From Terriglobales bacterium (GTDB lineage Bacteria; Acidobacteriota; Terriglobia; Terriglobales; Acidobacteriaceae): a DNA stretch of 64,000 bases. The stretch covers positions 1-64,000 of the forward strand of contig JAICWP010000015.1 of NCBI GenBank assembly GCA_025934735.1. The letters are read 5' to 3'. The notes below the pieces were generated by a model. It was not told where the DNA came from, did not search any database, and worked only from the letters and a program-made list of their open reading frames with translations. Shown piece by piece: positions 19,445 to 27,358 of the stretch (its first letter is position 1; each line of letters begins with the position of its first letter). Position numbers and translations under genes: made by a program.

Positions 19445-19508
19445 GCCGATGTGGCGGGACGATTTGGCTCCAGTCACACCGATATCGTAAACGATGACTG
19501 CTCGAGGC

Positions 19509-19550
19509 GGGTCTGCGACCCAGCCCTGGACGGGGCAGAGCCCCGTCCCC
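19509..19550. repeat. Palindromic GC-rich repeat upstream of the pseudouridine synthase gene
   Basis: GGACGGGGC-AGA-GCCCCGTCC (19528-19548) is a perfect 9-base-pair stem, next to the smaller stem GGGTC-TGC-GACCC. It lies in the 164-base gap between hpnB and the pseudouridine synthase start. A rho-independent terminator is unlikely because no T tract follows on either strand. Confidence 0.5.
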
Positions 19551-19608
19551 ACACGTGCACTTCGTCGTGCCATTGGGGCGGCAACGAGCCCTGTCCCAAG
19601 CCTTTTAA

Positions 19609-20775
19609 TCATGATTGCGAGATTCGAGCAGAGTGGGATGCTTGATCCTGGGCTCTTCCCTTCCATTCGCCGCCGCGGCCAAGCCAGAACTGGAAGGCCG
19701 AGTAGAGGGTAGCCCCCGTGTAGAAGAGAGCAGCCAGCGGCAAAGTGAGCGCCCAGAGAGGATTCAACCGATAAAAGCGGATCATCGGCAGATAAGCAGC
19801 GGTCATGCCCACCCAGGCCACAGCGCCCAACACGATCGGAACGGGGTGATGGGAGAAAAGCAACGACGGGGGAAGCAGATACGTGACCGCGAGCCCGATG
19901 ACGGCTCCCAGCAGAAGCAGCAAGGAATGATGCAATTGGTTGAAGGCGGTGCGCGAAATCATGCGCCCGATTTCGGCAAACGAGCCATACGGGCGGATGC
20001 TCACGCTGTTCTCGGTGAGACCCAGCCAGACTCTCCCGCCGCTGCGCTTGACAGCGCGGGCCAGAGCGCAGTCGTCAATAATTTCGCCGCGAATAGCGGC
20101 AATACCCCCGGCGCGGGAGAGAGTTTCAGGGCGAATGAGCAGGCATCCGCCGGCAGCACCCGCGGCAGTACGCTGGGGATCCCGAATCCATTCCGGGGGA
20201 TAAAGCATGAAGAAAAAGAACACGAAAGCCGGGATCAGCAGCTTCTCGGCAAAACTGCGGCAGTGCAGTTTGACCATGAAGGAAACCAGGTCATGGCCGC
20301 GCTCGGCTATGGCAACCAGGGATGGGATGGCGGCAGCGGAGTGGACAATATCGGCGTCGCTGAGCAAAAGGAAATCGGGAGCGAAACTGTTAGCGGCCTC
20401 GACGCCCTGGCTTACGGCCCAAAGCTTGCCCGACCAGCCCGGAGGCAGAGGCCGGCTCTGCAGAGTTGTGAGCGAGTCCGATTTGCCAGCCGATGCTGCG
20501 GCCTGGTGAGCAATCTGGGCGGTGCCGTCGCTGCTGGCGTCGTCCAGGAGAAAGATGTGGAGGTACTCGCCGGATATTTCCAGCAGCGAAGCAATGCTCC
20601 GGGCAATGACCGCGGCTTCGTTGCGCGCGGGGACGATGGCCGCTATACGGCGCGGGAAGATGGCCGCGCCGGTTCGCACCGTAATTTTTCCGATGCGCCA
20701 GAAACGGCCGCGCCCGAGCAGCAGGTAGGCCCAGATGAGCGCGGCAACGGTGGCGCCGATGGTGAGGCTGACCAT
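19609..20775 (-). CDS. hpnB: Hopene-associated glycosyltransferase HpnB
   Basis: A 388-residue membrane GT2 enzyme. An N-terminal membrane segment (IGATVAALIWAYLLLG) is followed by the GT-A domain: IVPARNEAAVIARSIASLL, LLDDASSDGTA, LLLSDADIVH (metal-binding DxD-like DAD) and GEIIDDCALARAVKR. Three or four C-terminal membrane segments follow (LLLLLGAVIGLAVTYLL, VLGAVAWVGMTAAYL, LPLAALFYTGATLYSAFQFWLGRGGEWKGR; last quoted in part). This layout and the WLGRGGEWKGR end are diagnostic of HpnB, found in hopanoid loci. Acidobacteria make hopanoids, but no other hpn gene is in view. The exact sugar transfer is unsettled in the family. Confidence 0.85.
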   Translation of the reverse strand: MVSLTIGATVAALIWAYLLLGRGRFWRIGKITVRTGAAIFPRRIAAIVPARNEAAVIARSIASLLEISGEYLHIFLLDDASSDGTAQIAHQAAASAGKSDSLTTLQSRPLPPGWSGKLWAVSQGVEAANSFAPDFLLLSDADIVHSAAAIPSLVAIAERGHDLVSFMVKLHCRSFAEKLLIPAFVFFFFMLYPPEWIRDPQRTAAGAAGGCLLIRPETLSRAGGIAAIRGEIIDDCALARAVKRSGGRVWLGLTENSVSIRPYGSFAEIGRMISRTAFNQLHHSLLLLLGAVIGLAVTYLLPPSLLFSHHPVPIVLGAVAWVGMTAAYLPMIRFYRLNPLWALTLPLAALFYTGATLYSAFQFWLGRGGEWKGRAQDQASHSARISQS

Positions 20776-20799
20776 CGCGCTTGAGTGTACAGGAGCGGC

Positions 20800-22134
20800 T
20801 CACTTCTCCTGGACGAAGATGATCTCGTGGCCATCGGGGTCCTTGATGGCCACCCAGGTTTCATCCGCCCTCTGGCCTTCGCTGAATTGGATGCCCCGGC
20901 CACGCAGCGCTTCGCGGGTGAAACCGAGGTGCGAAACGACAACGCCGATCTGGTTGCGTTGCTGCCCGGCGATGTTCGCATCGTAGTCAACACAAACCGG
21001 CACGCCGGCCACGGCAATGCGGAAGTATTCTCCCTTGTTCTCATCGAGCACTGGGAACTGCAGCGTCTCCACGTAGAAGCGGCGGGCGCGCTCCAGGCTG
21101 GCAGTGCGGATGGTGAAGAAATCCAGCCGCCGGATGGGCAAAGGCAGTGCGATGTCGCGCAGGTGGGTGGTGATGTACCACGTGAAACCGGAAGCATCCT
21201 TCACGCCGGCTTCGCGGTCGCCGTAAGGCTTGTCGTTTGGGGGTTCTATGGACGTGGCGCCGGCGCGCAGTGCGCGCTGGTAAAGAGCGTCACAATCGGG
21301 CACGTAGAGGTGGAGGGCGCAGGGGACCGGCTGGAACTGACCATGGGCGTCACCGATTTCAAGCGTGTTGTCGCCAATGCGCATGGTGACGTGCAGGACA
21401 GCGCCCTCGGGCGACCGGGGAACATCCCCTAGGATTTCCGCATCAAACGCGTCCTTCAGGAATTCCATTAACTGGTCAGCGCCGCGGGGATGCAGGACAG
21501 GCTGCACCGCAGGTGGCCCTCCGGCGGGAGGCGTCCAACCGATAGGCGTGGCAATGTACCACTGGTTGCCAAATTTATCCTTCACGTAGCCCTCACGGTC
21601 ACCATAAGGCTGATCCACAGGCTCAAACACCGAAGTGGCGCCGGCGGCGACGGCACGGGCAAAGGTAGCGTCAGCGTCGCTGACGTAAAGGTGGAGTTCA
21701 GCTGGCCGGGCCGGGAACTGCTGGTTGGAGTCGGCCAACTCGATGATGTAGCCGCCAAGATCCACCTCGGCGTGCATCACCAAATCCGTACCGGGCCGTG
21801 GGATGCGCAGGCGCTCTTTGGCTCCGAACGCAGCTTTCAAAAACTCGAGGAATTCGGCCGCCCCCGGCACAATGAGGTAGGGCGTAATCGTATGGAAGCC
21901 TTCGCGAATGTAGCTGACCGCTTGCGGCTTGGGTTGAGTGGCCATGGATGAGCTCCTTTGCAAATCGGATTTCAATTGCTCTCTGAATTCTTTCCTGGGC
22001 AGGTCACGCAAGTCGGCGGCCACGCTCAGCAGGGGCGCGAGTTCGGGCTCGGCCGCGGTCAGAAGCGAATCAGGACGGGAGAGCAGGGCCTGGACTGCCT
22101 GATCAAGTTGCTGGTTGAGGGAGCGCTTAGGCAT
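20800..22134 (-). CDS. Triple VOC-domain (glyoxalase/bleomycin-resistance-like) protein with N-terminal helical region
   Basis: A 444-residue protein. Residues 1-65 are helical (LLSRPDSLLTAAEPELAPLLSVAADL), resembling N-termini of proteins encoded after ECF sigma factors in this phylum. Three VOC units follow at about 75-195, 205-325 and 335-443. The first two are PhnB-like and similar to each other (AAEFLEFLKAAFGAKE and ADQLMEFLKDAFDAEI; PYGDREGYVKDKFGNQWYI and PYGDREAGVKDASGFTWYI). The third is a classical glyoxalase-like unit (FFTIRTASLERARRFYVETL ... DPDGHEIIFVQEK). The start overlaps the sigma factor gene by eight bases, so the two are translationally coupled. A sensor or small-molecule binding partner for the sigma factor is possible; enzyme activity unknown. 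Confidence 0.83.
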   Translation of the reverse strand: MPKRSLNQQLDQAVQALLSRPDSLLTAAEPELAPLLSVAADLRDLPRKEFREQLKSDLQRSSSMATQPKPQAVSYIREGFHTITPYLIVPGAAEFLEFLKAAFGAKERLRIPRPGTDLVMHAEVDLGGYIIELADSNQQFPARPAELHLYVSDADATFARAVAAGATSVFEPVDQPYGDREGYVKDKFGNQWYIATPIGWTPPAGGPPAVQPVLHPRGADQLMEFLKDAFDAEILGDVPRSPEGAVLHVTMRIGDNTLEIGDAHGQFQPVPCALHLYVPDCDALYQRALRAGATSIEPPNDKPYGDREAGVKDASGFTWYITTHLRDIALPLPIRRLDFFTIRTASLERARRFYVETLQFPVLDENKGEYFRIAVAGVPVCVDYDANIAGQQRNQIGVVVSHLGFTREALRGRGIQFSEGQRADETWVAIKDPDGHEIIFVQEK

Positions 22135-22672
22135 GGGCCCTCCTCATGCGCGCCCGCAGGTTTTCCAGGGCACGAAACTGCAGCTGCTTGATGGCGCCCT
22201 CGCTGCGGCGCAATTGGTGCGCGATCTCGCGAACGCTTTTTTGCTCCACAAAACGCATGTTGACGACGCGCTGCTGGTCCGGCGGCAGCTCGTTGACCAG
22301 ACGAAACAGAGTGGCGCGTTCCTCCAGTTGGCGCAGGGCGACGGGGTCCTCGATGGCATCGGCATCTGAGGGCAGCCCGGCTTCGCGGCCGGCCTGCTGC
22401 AGGCGATCGGCAATGGCGTTGGCAGCCATGCGATAAAGCCAGGCGGCGAAAGGCACGCCGCGCCACTCAAAACGGTGCAGGTTGGCCAAGGCGCGGTGGA
22501 ACACGTCCGAAGTGACGTCCTCAGCCTCAGCGCGGTTGCGCACGCGGCGAACCACGAACGCGTATACGCGCTCGAAGTTGCGCTTGTAGAGCTCGGCAAA
22601 GCGGCTGGCATCTCGCTGTGCCGCCTCGATGAGCAGCCGTTCGTCGTCGGCTTCCTGTTTGGCAGCCTTCAA
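22127..22672 (-). CDS. ECF-family RNA polymerase sigma factor
   Basis: A 181-residue sigma-70 family protein of the extracytoplasmic-function class. Region 2 is clear (RFAELYKRNFERVYAFVVRR, RNRAEAEDVTSDVFHRAL), and region 4 ends the protein (ELPPDQQRVVNMRFVEQKSVREIAHQL, RRSEGAIKQLQFRALENLR). No zinc-binding anti-sigma domain gene follows; instead the stop codon overlaps the triple-VOC gene. This lack of a classical membrane anti-sigma factor suggests control by the coupled protein. The gene diverges from the Nif3-like gene, with about 200 bases between starts. Confidence 0.9.
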   Translation of the reverse strand: MKAAKQEADDERLLIEAAQRDASRFAELYKRNFERVYAFVVRRVRNRAEAEDVTSDVFHRALANLHRFEWRGVPFAAWLYRMAANAIADRLQQAGREAGLPSDADAIEDPVALRQLEERATLFRLVNELPPDQQRVVNMRFVEQKSVREIAHQLRRSEGAIKQLQFRALENLRARMRRAHA

Positions 22673-22881
22673 CTTTCTCCCCAGGCAGGTGTTCCCTGCC
22701 CCATAGAGATTAACTGGAGAGAGGGGGAAAAGGTTACGGAGCCTTGCGCTGGCGTTCCTTCCCTGTGCCGGCAGTGAGTACTGGGGCTGAGTAGGGCTAT
22801 GCTTCGCTGGGGTCTGAATTCCGCACCCTCGGTTCAGGATGAAATTCGTGAAATTGATACGCCTTGGCTAGAATGCCAAGC

Positions 22882-23757
22882 ATGTGTTCCTTATTTGAAC
22901 GATGCGTCCGGCTCGCCGTGGTGGCTGTGATGATCAGCGCCTGGCCGGCGCACGCACAGAAGCCCCTCACTGCGCGCCAAATAATCGAGAAGATCAAGCT
23001 GCAGATTGGCGCGCCGGTAGACCCGAACACGGTGGATACGTTCAAGGCCGGGGATCCGGAAACACCGGTGACCGGCATCGCCACTACATTTCTGGACACT
23101 TACGATGTGCTGCAGGAGGCGGTGGCCTCGGGCGCCAACCTGATCATTACCCATGAGCCCACTTTTTATAACCACTTGGACGAGACGGGATTCCTCAAGG
23201 GCGACCCGGTTTTCGAGCAGAAGATGGCCTATATTCGCGAACACCACCTGGTCATTTGGCGGTTTCACGACCAGTGGCACTGGCGCAAACCGGACGGGAT
23301 CATTGAGGGATTCACCCAGGCGGTGGGATGGGAAAAATACCGCCGGCCTTATGAGCAAAATGCGTTCACCTTGCCGCCGATCACGGTGGGACAACTGGCG
23401 GCCGATTTGCGAGCGAAGCTGAATTCGCGATCTATACGCATAGTGGGCGATCCTCTGCTGCGCGTGACCAATGTTGCCTATTTGCCGGGAGCTTCGGGGG
23501 AGGCGAAGGAAATTAAGCAACTGGAGCGCGATGACGTGCAGGTGCTAGTGGCGGGCGAAGCGCGAGAATGGGAGACCGTGGAATACGCGCGGGACGCGGC
23601 AGCAGAAGGCCGGCAGAAAGCGCTGATTCTGCTGGGCCATGAGGTATCGGAAGAAGCGGGGATGGAGTACTGCGCGCGCTGGCTGAGATCTCTATTCCCC
23701 TCCGTGCGGGTAACATTCATTCCCGCTGGCGAACCGTTTCAGACGGTGGGAAGGTAA
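22882..23757 (+). CDS. Nif3-like dinuclear-metal protein with a signal peptide
   Basis: From ATG 22882 the protein has 291 residues. It starts with a Sec-type signal (CVRLAVVAVMISAWPAHA). The mature part shows the NIF3/YbgI pattern: VTGIATTFLDTYDVLQEAVASGANLIITHEPTFYNH carries the first metal-binding histidine in ITHEPTFY (usually THHP). LGHEVSEEAGMEYCARWLR near the C-terminus matches the family H...E metal-binding end. Members are usually cytosolic hexamers of unclear function, sometimes called GTP cyclohydrolase-like. Export would be unusual. Upstream TTG 22864 and ATG 22873 are alternative starts. Family call good, location and role uncertain. Confidence 0.72.
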   Translation: MCSLFERCVRLAVVAVMISAWPAHAQKPLTARQIIEKIKLQIGAPVDPNTVDTFKAGDPETPVTGIATTFLDTYDVLQEAVASGANLIITHEPTFYNHLDETGFLKGDPVFEQKMAYIREHHLVIWRFHDQWHWRKPDGIIEGFTQAVGWEKYRRPYEQNAFTLPPITVGQLAADLRAKLNSRSIRIVGDPLLRVTNVAYLPGASGEAKEIKQLERDDVQVLVAGEAREWETVEYARDAAAEGRQKALILLGHEVSEEAGMEYCARWLRSLFPSVRVTFIPAGEPFQTVGR

Positions 23758-23788
23758 GCGGTTCCCGGGTGCCAAGCTGTCTCCGTTG

Positions 23789-24814
23789 CTAGTGCGAGTC
23801 GGTGCCGGTGCGCTTCAGCGTAGGACGGCCGTCGTCGGTAGGGCCGGGAGTGTCGCCCGGTTGCTGGGTGCGGCGCAGGCTGGGCTCGGGCTTGCCGTTC
23901 GGGTTATCCACCTTGCGCCGGTTCTCGAGCCGTGCCAGACGTGATTTCACGTCCTGGAACTCAGAAGTATCCACCACATATTCATCGCGCGCGGGCAGGA
24001 TCTTCGCGATCTCTTTCTGGGTTTGCGCGGCGCGCGCCGGGGTGGGGGGATGGCTGTCAAAAGCCTTATCAAGGAAGCCAGGCTTCTTTTTTTCCAAGGC
24101 CTCGAGCTTCTCGAAGAAAGCTGCGAAGGACTGCGGATCGTACCCCGCCTTGTAAAGGTATTGCACGCCGAGATAGTCGGCCTCGGCCTCAAAGCCGCGG
24201 GAGAACTTCATGAAGGTGACGGGCAGGGCCAGGCCGGCAGCGCTCTCCACGGCATAACCGATGCCGCCGCCCACGAAGATCAGGGGAATGGAGGCAATGT
24301 TCGCCAAGTTGCCGCGAGTCTGCTCGCGGGCGATATGGCACGCAGCTACGTGGGCAATCTCGTGGGCCATGACGCCGGCCAGCTCAGCTTCATTATCGGC
24401 CGCCAGAATCAGACCGGAATTGACGTAGAAAAATCCGCCGGGCAGGGCAAAAGCATTGACCTGGTCGGAATCAATTACCTTGATGGTGAAGGGCACTTTG
24501 GAATCGGAGTTGCGCACCAGATTCTGGCCCACACGGTTGATGTACTCGCCGATAACGGGATCCTTGATCAGCTTGACCGAGGACTCCACCTGCTGGGCGT
24601 ACTGGCGCCCCATATTGACCTGAGAGTCAATGCTGTACCAGTTGCCCAGACCCTTGTTGCAGCCCACGTTGCGATGGCCGATGGAGGACACATCGTTCAG
24701 GCTGCCGTCCTGGACTTCCTTGGGCACTTCGTCCTTTTTGTTGGCGGCAAAAAGGCTGGCGGAGAACAGACAAACCGTGATCAGGGCAATGATGCGGTGC
24801 TTCATACTTTCCAA
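23789..24814 (-). CDS. M48-family metalloprotease, periplasmic
   Basis: A 341-residue zinc protease. Residues 1-24 form a signal peptide (ALITVCLFSASLFAA). The domain begins with MGRQYAQQVESSVKLIKDP, continues with VNAFALPGGFFYVNSGLIL, and has the catalytic HExxH at H151-E152-H155 (MAHEIAHVAACH). The third ligand is in RGFEAEADYLG. The C-terminus is rich in Pro, Asp and Arg. The layout is that of the Oma1/BepA-like M48C group, which acts in outer-membrane quality control, but the TPR part of BepA is absent. Transcribed on the same strand as the beta-barrel gene 283 bases upstream of it; linkage uncertain. Confidence 0.88.
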   Translation of the reverse strand: MESMKHRIIALITVCLFSASLFAANKKDEVPKEVQDGSLNDVSSIGHRNVGCNKGLGNWYSIDSQVNMGRQYAQQVESSVKLIKDPVIGEYINRVGQNLVRNSDSKVPFTIKVIDSDQVNAFALPGGFFYVNSGLILAADNEAELAGVMAHEIAHVAACHIAREQTRGNLANIASIPLIFVGGGIGYAVESAAGLALPVTFMKFSRGFEAEADYLGVQYLYKAGYDPQSFAAFFEKLEALEKKKPGFLDKAFDSHPPTPARAAQTQKEIAKILPARDEYVVDTSEFQDVKSRLARLENRRKVDNPNGKPEPSLRRTQQPGDTPGPTDDGRPTLKRTGTDSH

Positions 24815-25097
24815 CTCCCGCTAGCCGGCTAATGGCCCCAGCAAGCTCAACCCTGAGCGGACCAGCAACTCCCAACCGGTAAGAACCCGGACCGGCAAAG
24901 GTGTTCTCTAATGTACTCCTAAATTGCCTGTTTCGGTTACGCTCAGGGGTCTTGCAAATTGGATGTTGGGCCAGCTCACGACGCCACAAATTTTTGCAGT
25001 TTGTGCGACTGCTTGCCATTGTAAAGTCTTTTGGCCCGAAAACCGGCTTAAGCAGGCGGCGCCGAGACGGGTGAGTACCCCGCGGCCACACCCTGGG
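24815..25097. other. Intergenic region upstream of the M48 protease gene
   Basis: Bases 24815-25097 hold no convincing ORF; frames covering it lack protein-like character. The segment near 24990-25040 is richer in A and T (AAATTTTTGCAGTTTG) and may contain the protease promoter on the minus strand, but I cannot fix -10/-35 boxes. Confidence 0.35.
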
Positions 25098-25664
25098 TCA
25101 AAAGCGTACGGCAATGCCCGCAGTAACAAACAAGTTATTTTGACGCCCAAGGGTCAGGGTCTCGAGGCCAACGCCGCCGGAGTTGAAGTCGCGCACCTCG
25201 GCCCGCAATCCCACAAACGGAAGGAATTTCAGGTCCAGGCCGCCTCCTATGTCAAACGCGAAAGTGCTGTCGGATGTGGAACCTCCAGTGAAGAGCTGAC
25301 GGTTGAAGCGGCCATACCCCAGCCCCGCCGAAATGTATGGGGACAGGGGGAACGAGGGGGCAAGACGCACCCGCACTCCGGGGGTAATGAACAGAGAGGT
25401 ATAACTGCGGACGAGGGTAAGACCGCTGACGGTGGGAATATCGGAACTGAAGGACCCCGCGACGGGGAGCTCAGCGTAAAGGCCGAGCATAGGGACGGAA
25501 GCGATACGGTGGGCGAAGGTCCCTTCCAACGCCGGAGCAACACCCAGGCTGAGGGGGCTGGTAACGTTGAAATAACCGCCGCCGGTAAGGGCAATGTCGT
25601 TCTTCTGCCCATGGGCGGCCCCGGCGACCAATAAACACAACGCAACCAATACGGTCTTGCGCAC
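25098..25664 (-). CDS. Small outer-membrane beta-barrel protein
   Basis: A 188-residue protein with a signal peptide (TVLVALCLLVAGAAHGQ) and alternating-hydrophobicity strands ending in an aromatic residue (FVTAGIAVRF), the mark of OmpA-like or OMP_b-brl barrels. ISAGLGYGRFNR and DIGGGLDLKFLPFVGLRAEVRDF are typical barrel strands with Gly/Tyr turns. The strand count suits an 8-stranded barrel. Function unknown; small barrels of this type are common in Acidobacteria. Located downstream of the HTH-REC regulator on the same strand with a 152-base gap. Confidence 0.75.
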   Translation of the reverse strand: MRKTVLVALCLLVAGAAHGQKNDIALTGGGYFNVTSPLSLGVAPALEGTFAHRIASVPMLGLYAELPVAGSFSSDIPTVSGLTLVRSYTSLFITPGVRVRLAPSFPLSPYISAGLGYGRFNRQLFTGGSTSDSTFAFDIGGGLDLKFLPFVGLRAEVRDFNSGGVGLETLTLGRQNNLFVTAGIAVRF

Positions 25665-25816
25665 GAATCCTCCTTAAAGCCCTGGAAGAACGGAAAAAGC
25701 TGTTGCACGGGCAGAGCCACAGATCCTCTTGGCAGCCCAGATTTTCCAGGAAAGCTGGCAAGGTTAGATGCAGGTAAAGCCGAGCACGTGGGGGATGGAT
25801 GTTCCTGCCTGGGCAT

Positions 25817-26398
25817 TCACAAAGCGGCGGTATCCAACTGGTTGAGTTTGCTTAGTAATACGTCTGGATGGACAGGTTTGGGAAGCACCTCGAAGGAATA
25901 GCCCTGCTCCTCGGCGGTCTTCAGCAGATCAGAAGTAGCTGCCTGTCCGGAGAAAAGCAGGATCCGGGCCTCCGGGCACATCTCCTGAATGGCCTTGGCG
26001 GCTTCGATGCCGTTGACCCGGGGCATCATGACATCGGTGATGATGGCGTCAGGGCAGTTCTCCAGGACCTCGCGGATGGCCTGCCGGCCATCGTACGCGA
26101 CCCGGGTTTCAAAGCCATGCAGGGAAAGGATATCGGCTATGCTGTGGGCAACGGTGCGCTCATCGTCCACCACTAATGCGCTGAGTTTGCGTCCGCGTTT
26201 GCTGGCCGGAAGGTTCCTGCCTATGGCCTTCAGGGCAGCCTCGACGCGACGCAGTTCGCCGCGCAAAGCGTTTTCAATTTCCTCCGAGCGGCGCTCGCCA
26301 CGCGCGACTCGGCTGACGTAAGAACGGTCGACGCCCAGTTGCCGGGCTACACGGCTATAAACGCCACGAAAAAGTGCGTAGGGTTCGCGCTCATCCAT
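25817..26398 (-). CDS. Response regulator with an N-terminal HTH and C-terminal receiver domain
   Basis: A 193-residue protein. Residues 8-40 look like an XRE-type helix-turn-helix (VYSRVARQLGVDRSYVSRVARGERR). Residues 72-190 are a receiver domain: acidic pair D78-D79, phosphoacceptor D122 (IITDVMMPRVNG), S150 and K174 (LPKPVHP). The order is the reverse of normal response regulators, which carry REC first. The receiver is clearly paralogous to the stand-alone one at 26804 (shared LLFSGQ and GYSFE segments). No sensor kinase gene adjoins. A DNA-binding autoregulator is a reasonable inference. Confidence 0.8.
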   Translation of the reverse strand: MDEREPYALFRGVYSRVARQLGVDRSYVSRVARGERRSEEIENALRGELRRVEAALKAIGRNLPASKRGRKLSALVVDDERTVAHSIADILSLHGFETRVAYDGRQAIREVLENCPDAIITDVMMPRVNGIEAAKAIQEMCPEARILLFSGQAATSDLLKTAEEQGYSFEVLPKPVHPDVLLSKLNQLDTAAL

Positions 26399-26803
26399 GC
26401 TTGGGCGCCTGCTTTCTGCTCGTCAAATTCAGAGCGAGCCTTCATCAACATTGGAGACGAAGCAGTGCACGCAGTACGCGGCAGGCGAGGCACGACGCGG
26501 CACTCTGGCGTCAGCGCTGCATGCGCGGGACACAATTGGAGTTCGAGAACCGACGGCCAGACTCCCCGACAAACCTACTGAGCCACATTAGGTTAGGAAG
26601 CAAACTCCCGCAACGGAGTTGCTAGGCCATTCCAGCCGCTACACGGGCTTGCTCCTGTGGTTCTTCAACGCTTTTTCAGTTGTGGTAATCTTTCAACTCC
26701 TGGTTGTCACCAAAGGTGACTCTGCTTCTGTTCCCCTGTCACAGTTGTGGATGTTTGAGTACCCCTGGGAGGCGTGTACCCCGCCACCGGGCTGACTGCT
26801 ACT
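26399..26803. other. 405-base divergent intergenic region between two response regulator genes
   Basis: No protein-like ORF is seen. The stretch holds the near-perfect small palindrome at 26706-26720 and AT-rich parts around 26660-26700 (CTTTTTCAGTTGTGGTAATC), both close to the receiver gene at 26804. It probably contains promoters for both divergent genes. Confidence 0.45.
26706..26720. promoter_or_regulatory. Short palindrome upstream of the receiver gene
   Basis: GTCACC-AAA-GGTGAC is a perfect inverted repeat with six-base arms and a three-base spacer, 84 bases before the start at 26804. Position and symmetry suggest an operator, possibly for the neighbouring HTH-REC protein; this is inference. 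Confidence 0.45.
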
Positions 26804-27181
26804 ATGGCAGAAAGCAAAAAGACCATCCTCATCGCCGATGATGAACCGAAGGTGGCGGACACCTTGCGGATGATCCTGGAGAACGCAGGCTACCGCACGC
26901 TGGTGGCGCACAACGGAGAGGAAGCGGCCCGGCTAATCAGCAAAAGCGCTCCTGACGCCGTGCTGCTGGATGTGATCCTGCCGGCGATGGATGGAGTGGA
27001 GGTGGCAATCCAAGCGTGCCGATCCGCGCCCAACTGCAAGGTGCTGCTATTTTCGGGCCAGCCTGATGCCGCCGAACTCCTGGCCCAGGCAAGTTCCCGC
27101 GGGTACAGCTTCGAGATTCTGGCTAAGCCGGCACGCCCAAAAGAGCTGCTGCAAAGAATCGGGGAGTTGCTGGCGCGGTAG
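26804..27181 (+). CDS. Stand-alone receiver (CheY-like) response regulator
   Basis: From ATG 26804 the protein has 125 residues; a GTG 30 bases earlier would add ten poorly conserved residues. Receiver landmarks: D12-D13 (IADDEPKV), phosphoacceptor D56 (VLLDVILPAMDG), S84 (LLFSGQ) and K108 (LAKPARP). No output domain follows. It is a paralogue of the receiver in the divergent HTH-REC gene, including the rare LLFSGQ...GYSFE(V/I)L segment, so the two likely arose by duplication and may exchange phosphate with one kinase. No kinase gene is next to them. Confidence 0.85.
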   Translation: MAESKKTILIADDEPKVADTLRMILENAGYRTLVAHNGEEAARLISKSAPDAVLLDVILPAMDGVEVAIQACRSAPNCKVLLFSGQPDAAELLAQASSRGYSFEILAKPARPKELLQRIGELLAR

Positions 27182-27358
27182 GTTCTTGGGAGAGCGCCTC
27201 GCTTCAGGTGCGAAGCTTCGCAAATGCCCGACCGAAGCCGCGGGCTGCCAAGTAGAGGAACCCCTCCACCAGATAACAGAGGATTCAACCCTGAAATTGA
27301 GGACGGCGCATAGCTTGCATTGTACGCGCCAGCCGACGCCCCGGCTTCTCCGCATTGC

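Noticed and set aside
19445-19666. N-terminal extension of the pseudouridine synthase
   Set aside because: Covers a palindromic repeat and the end of hpnB; the S4 domain starts right after ATG 19444.
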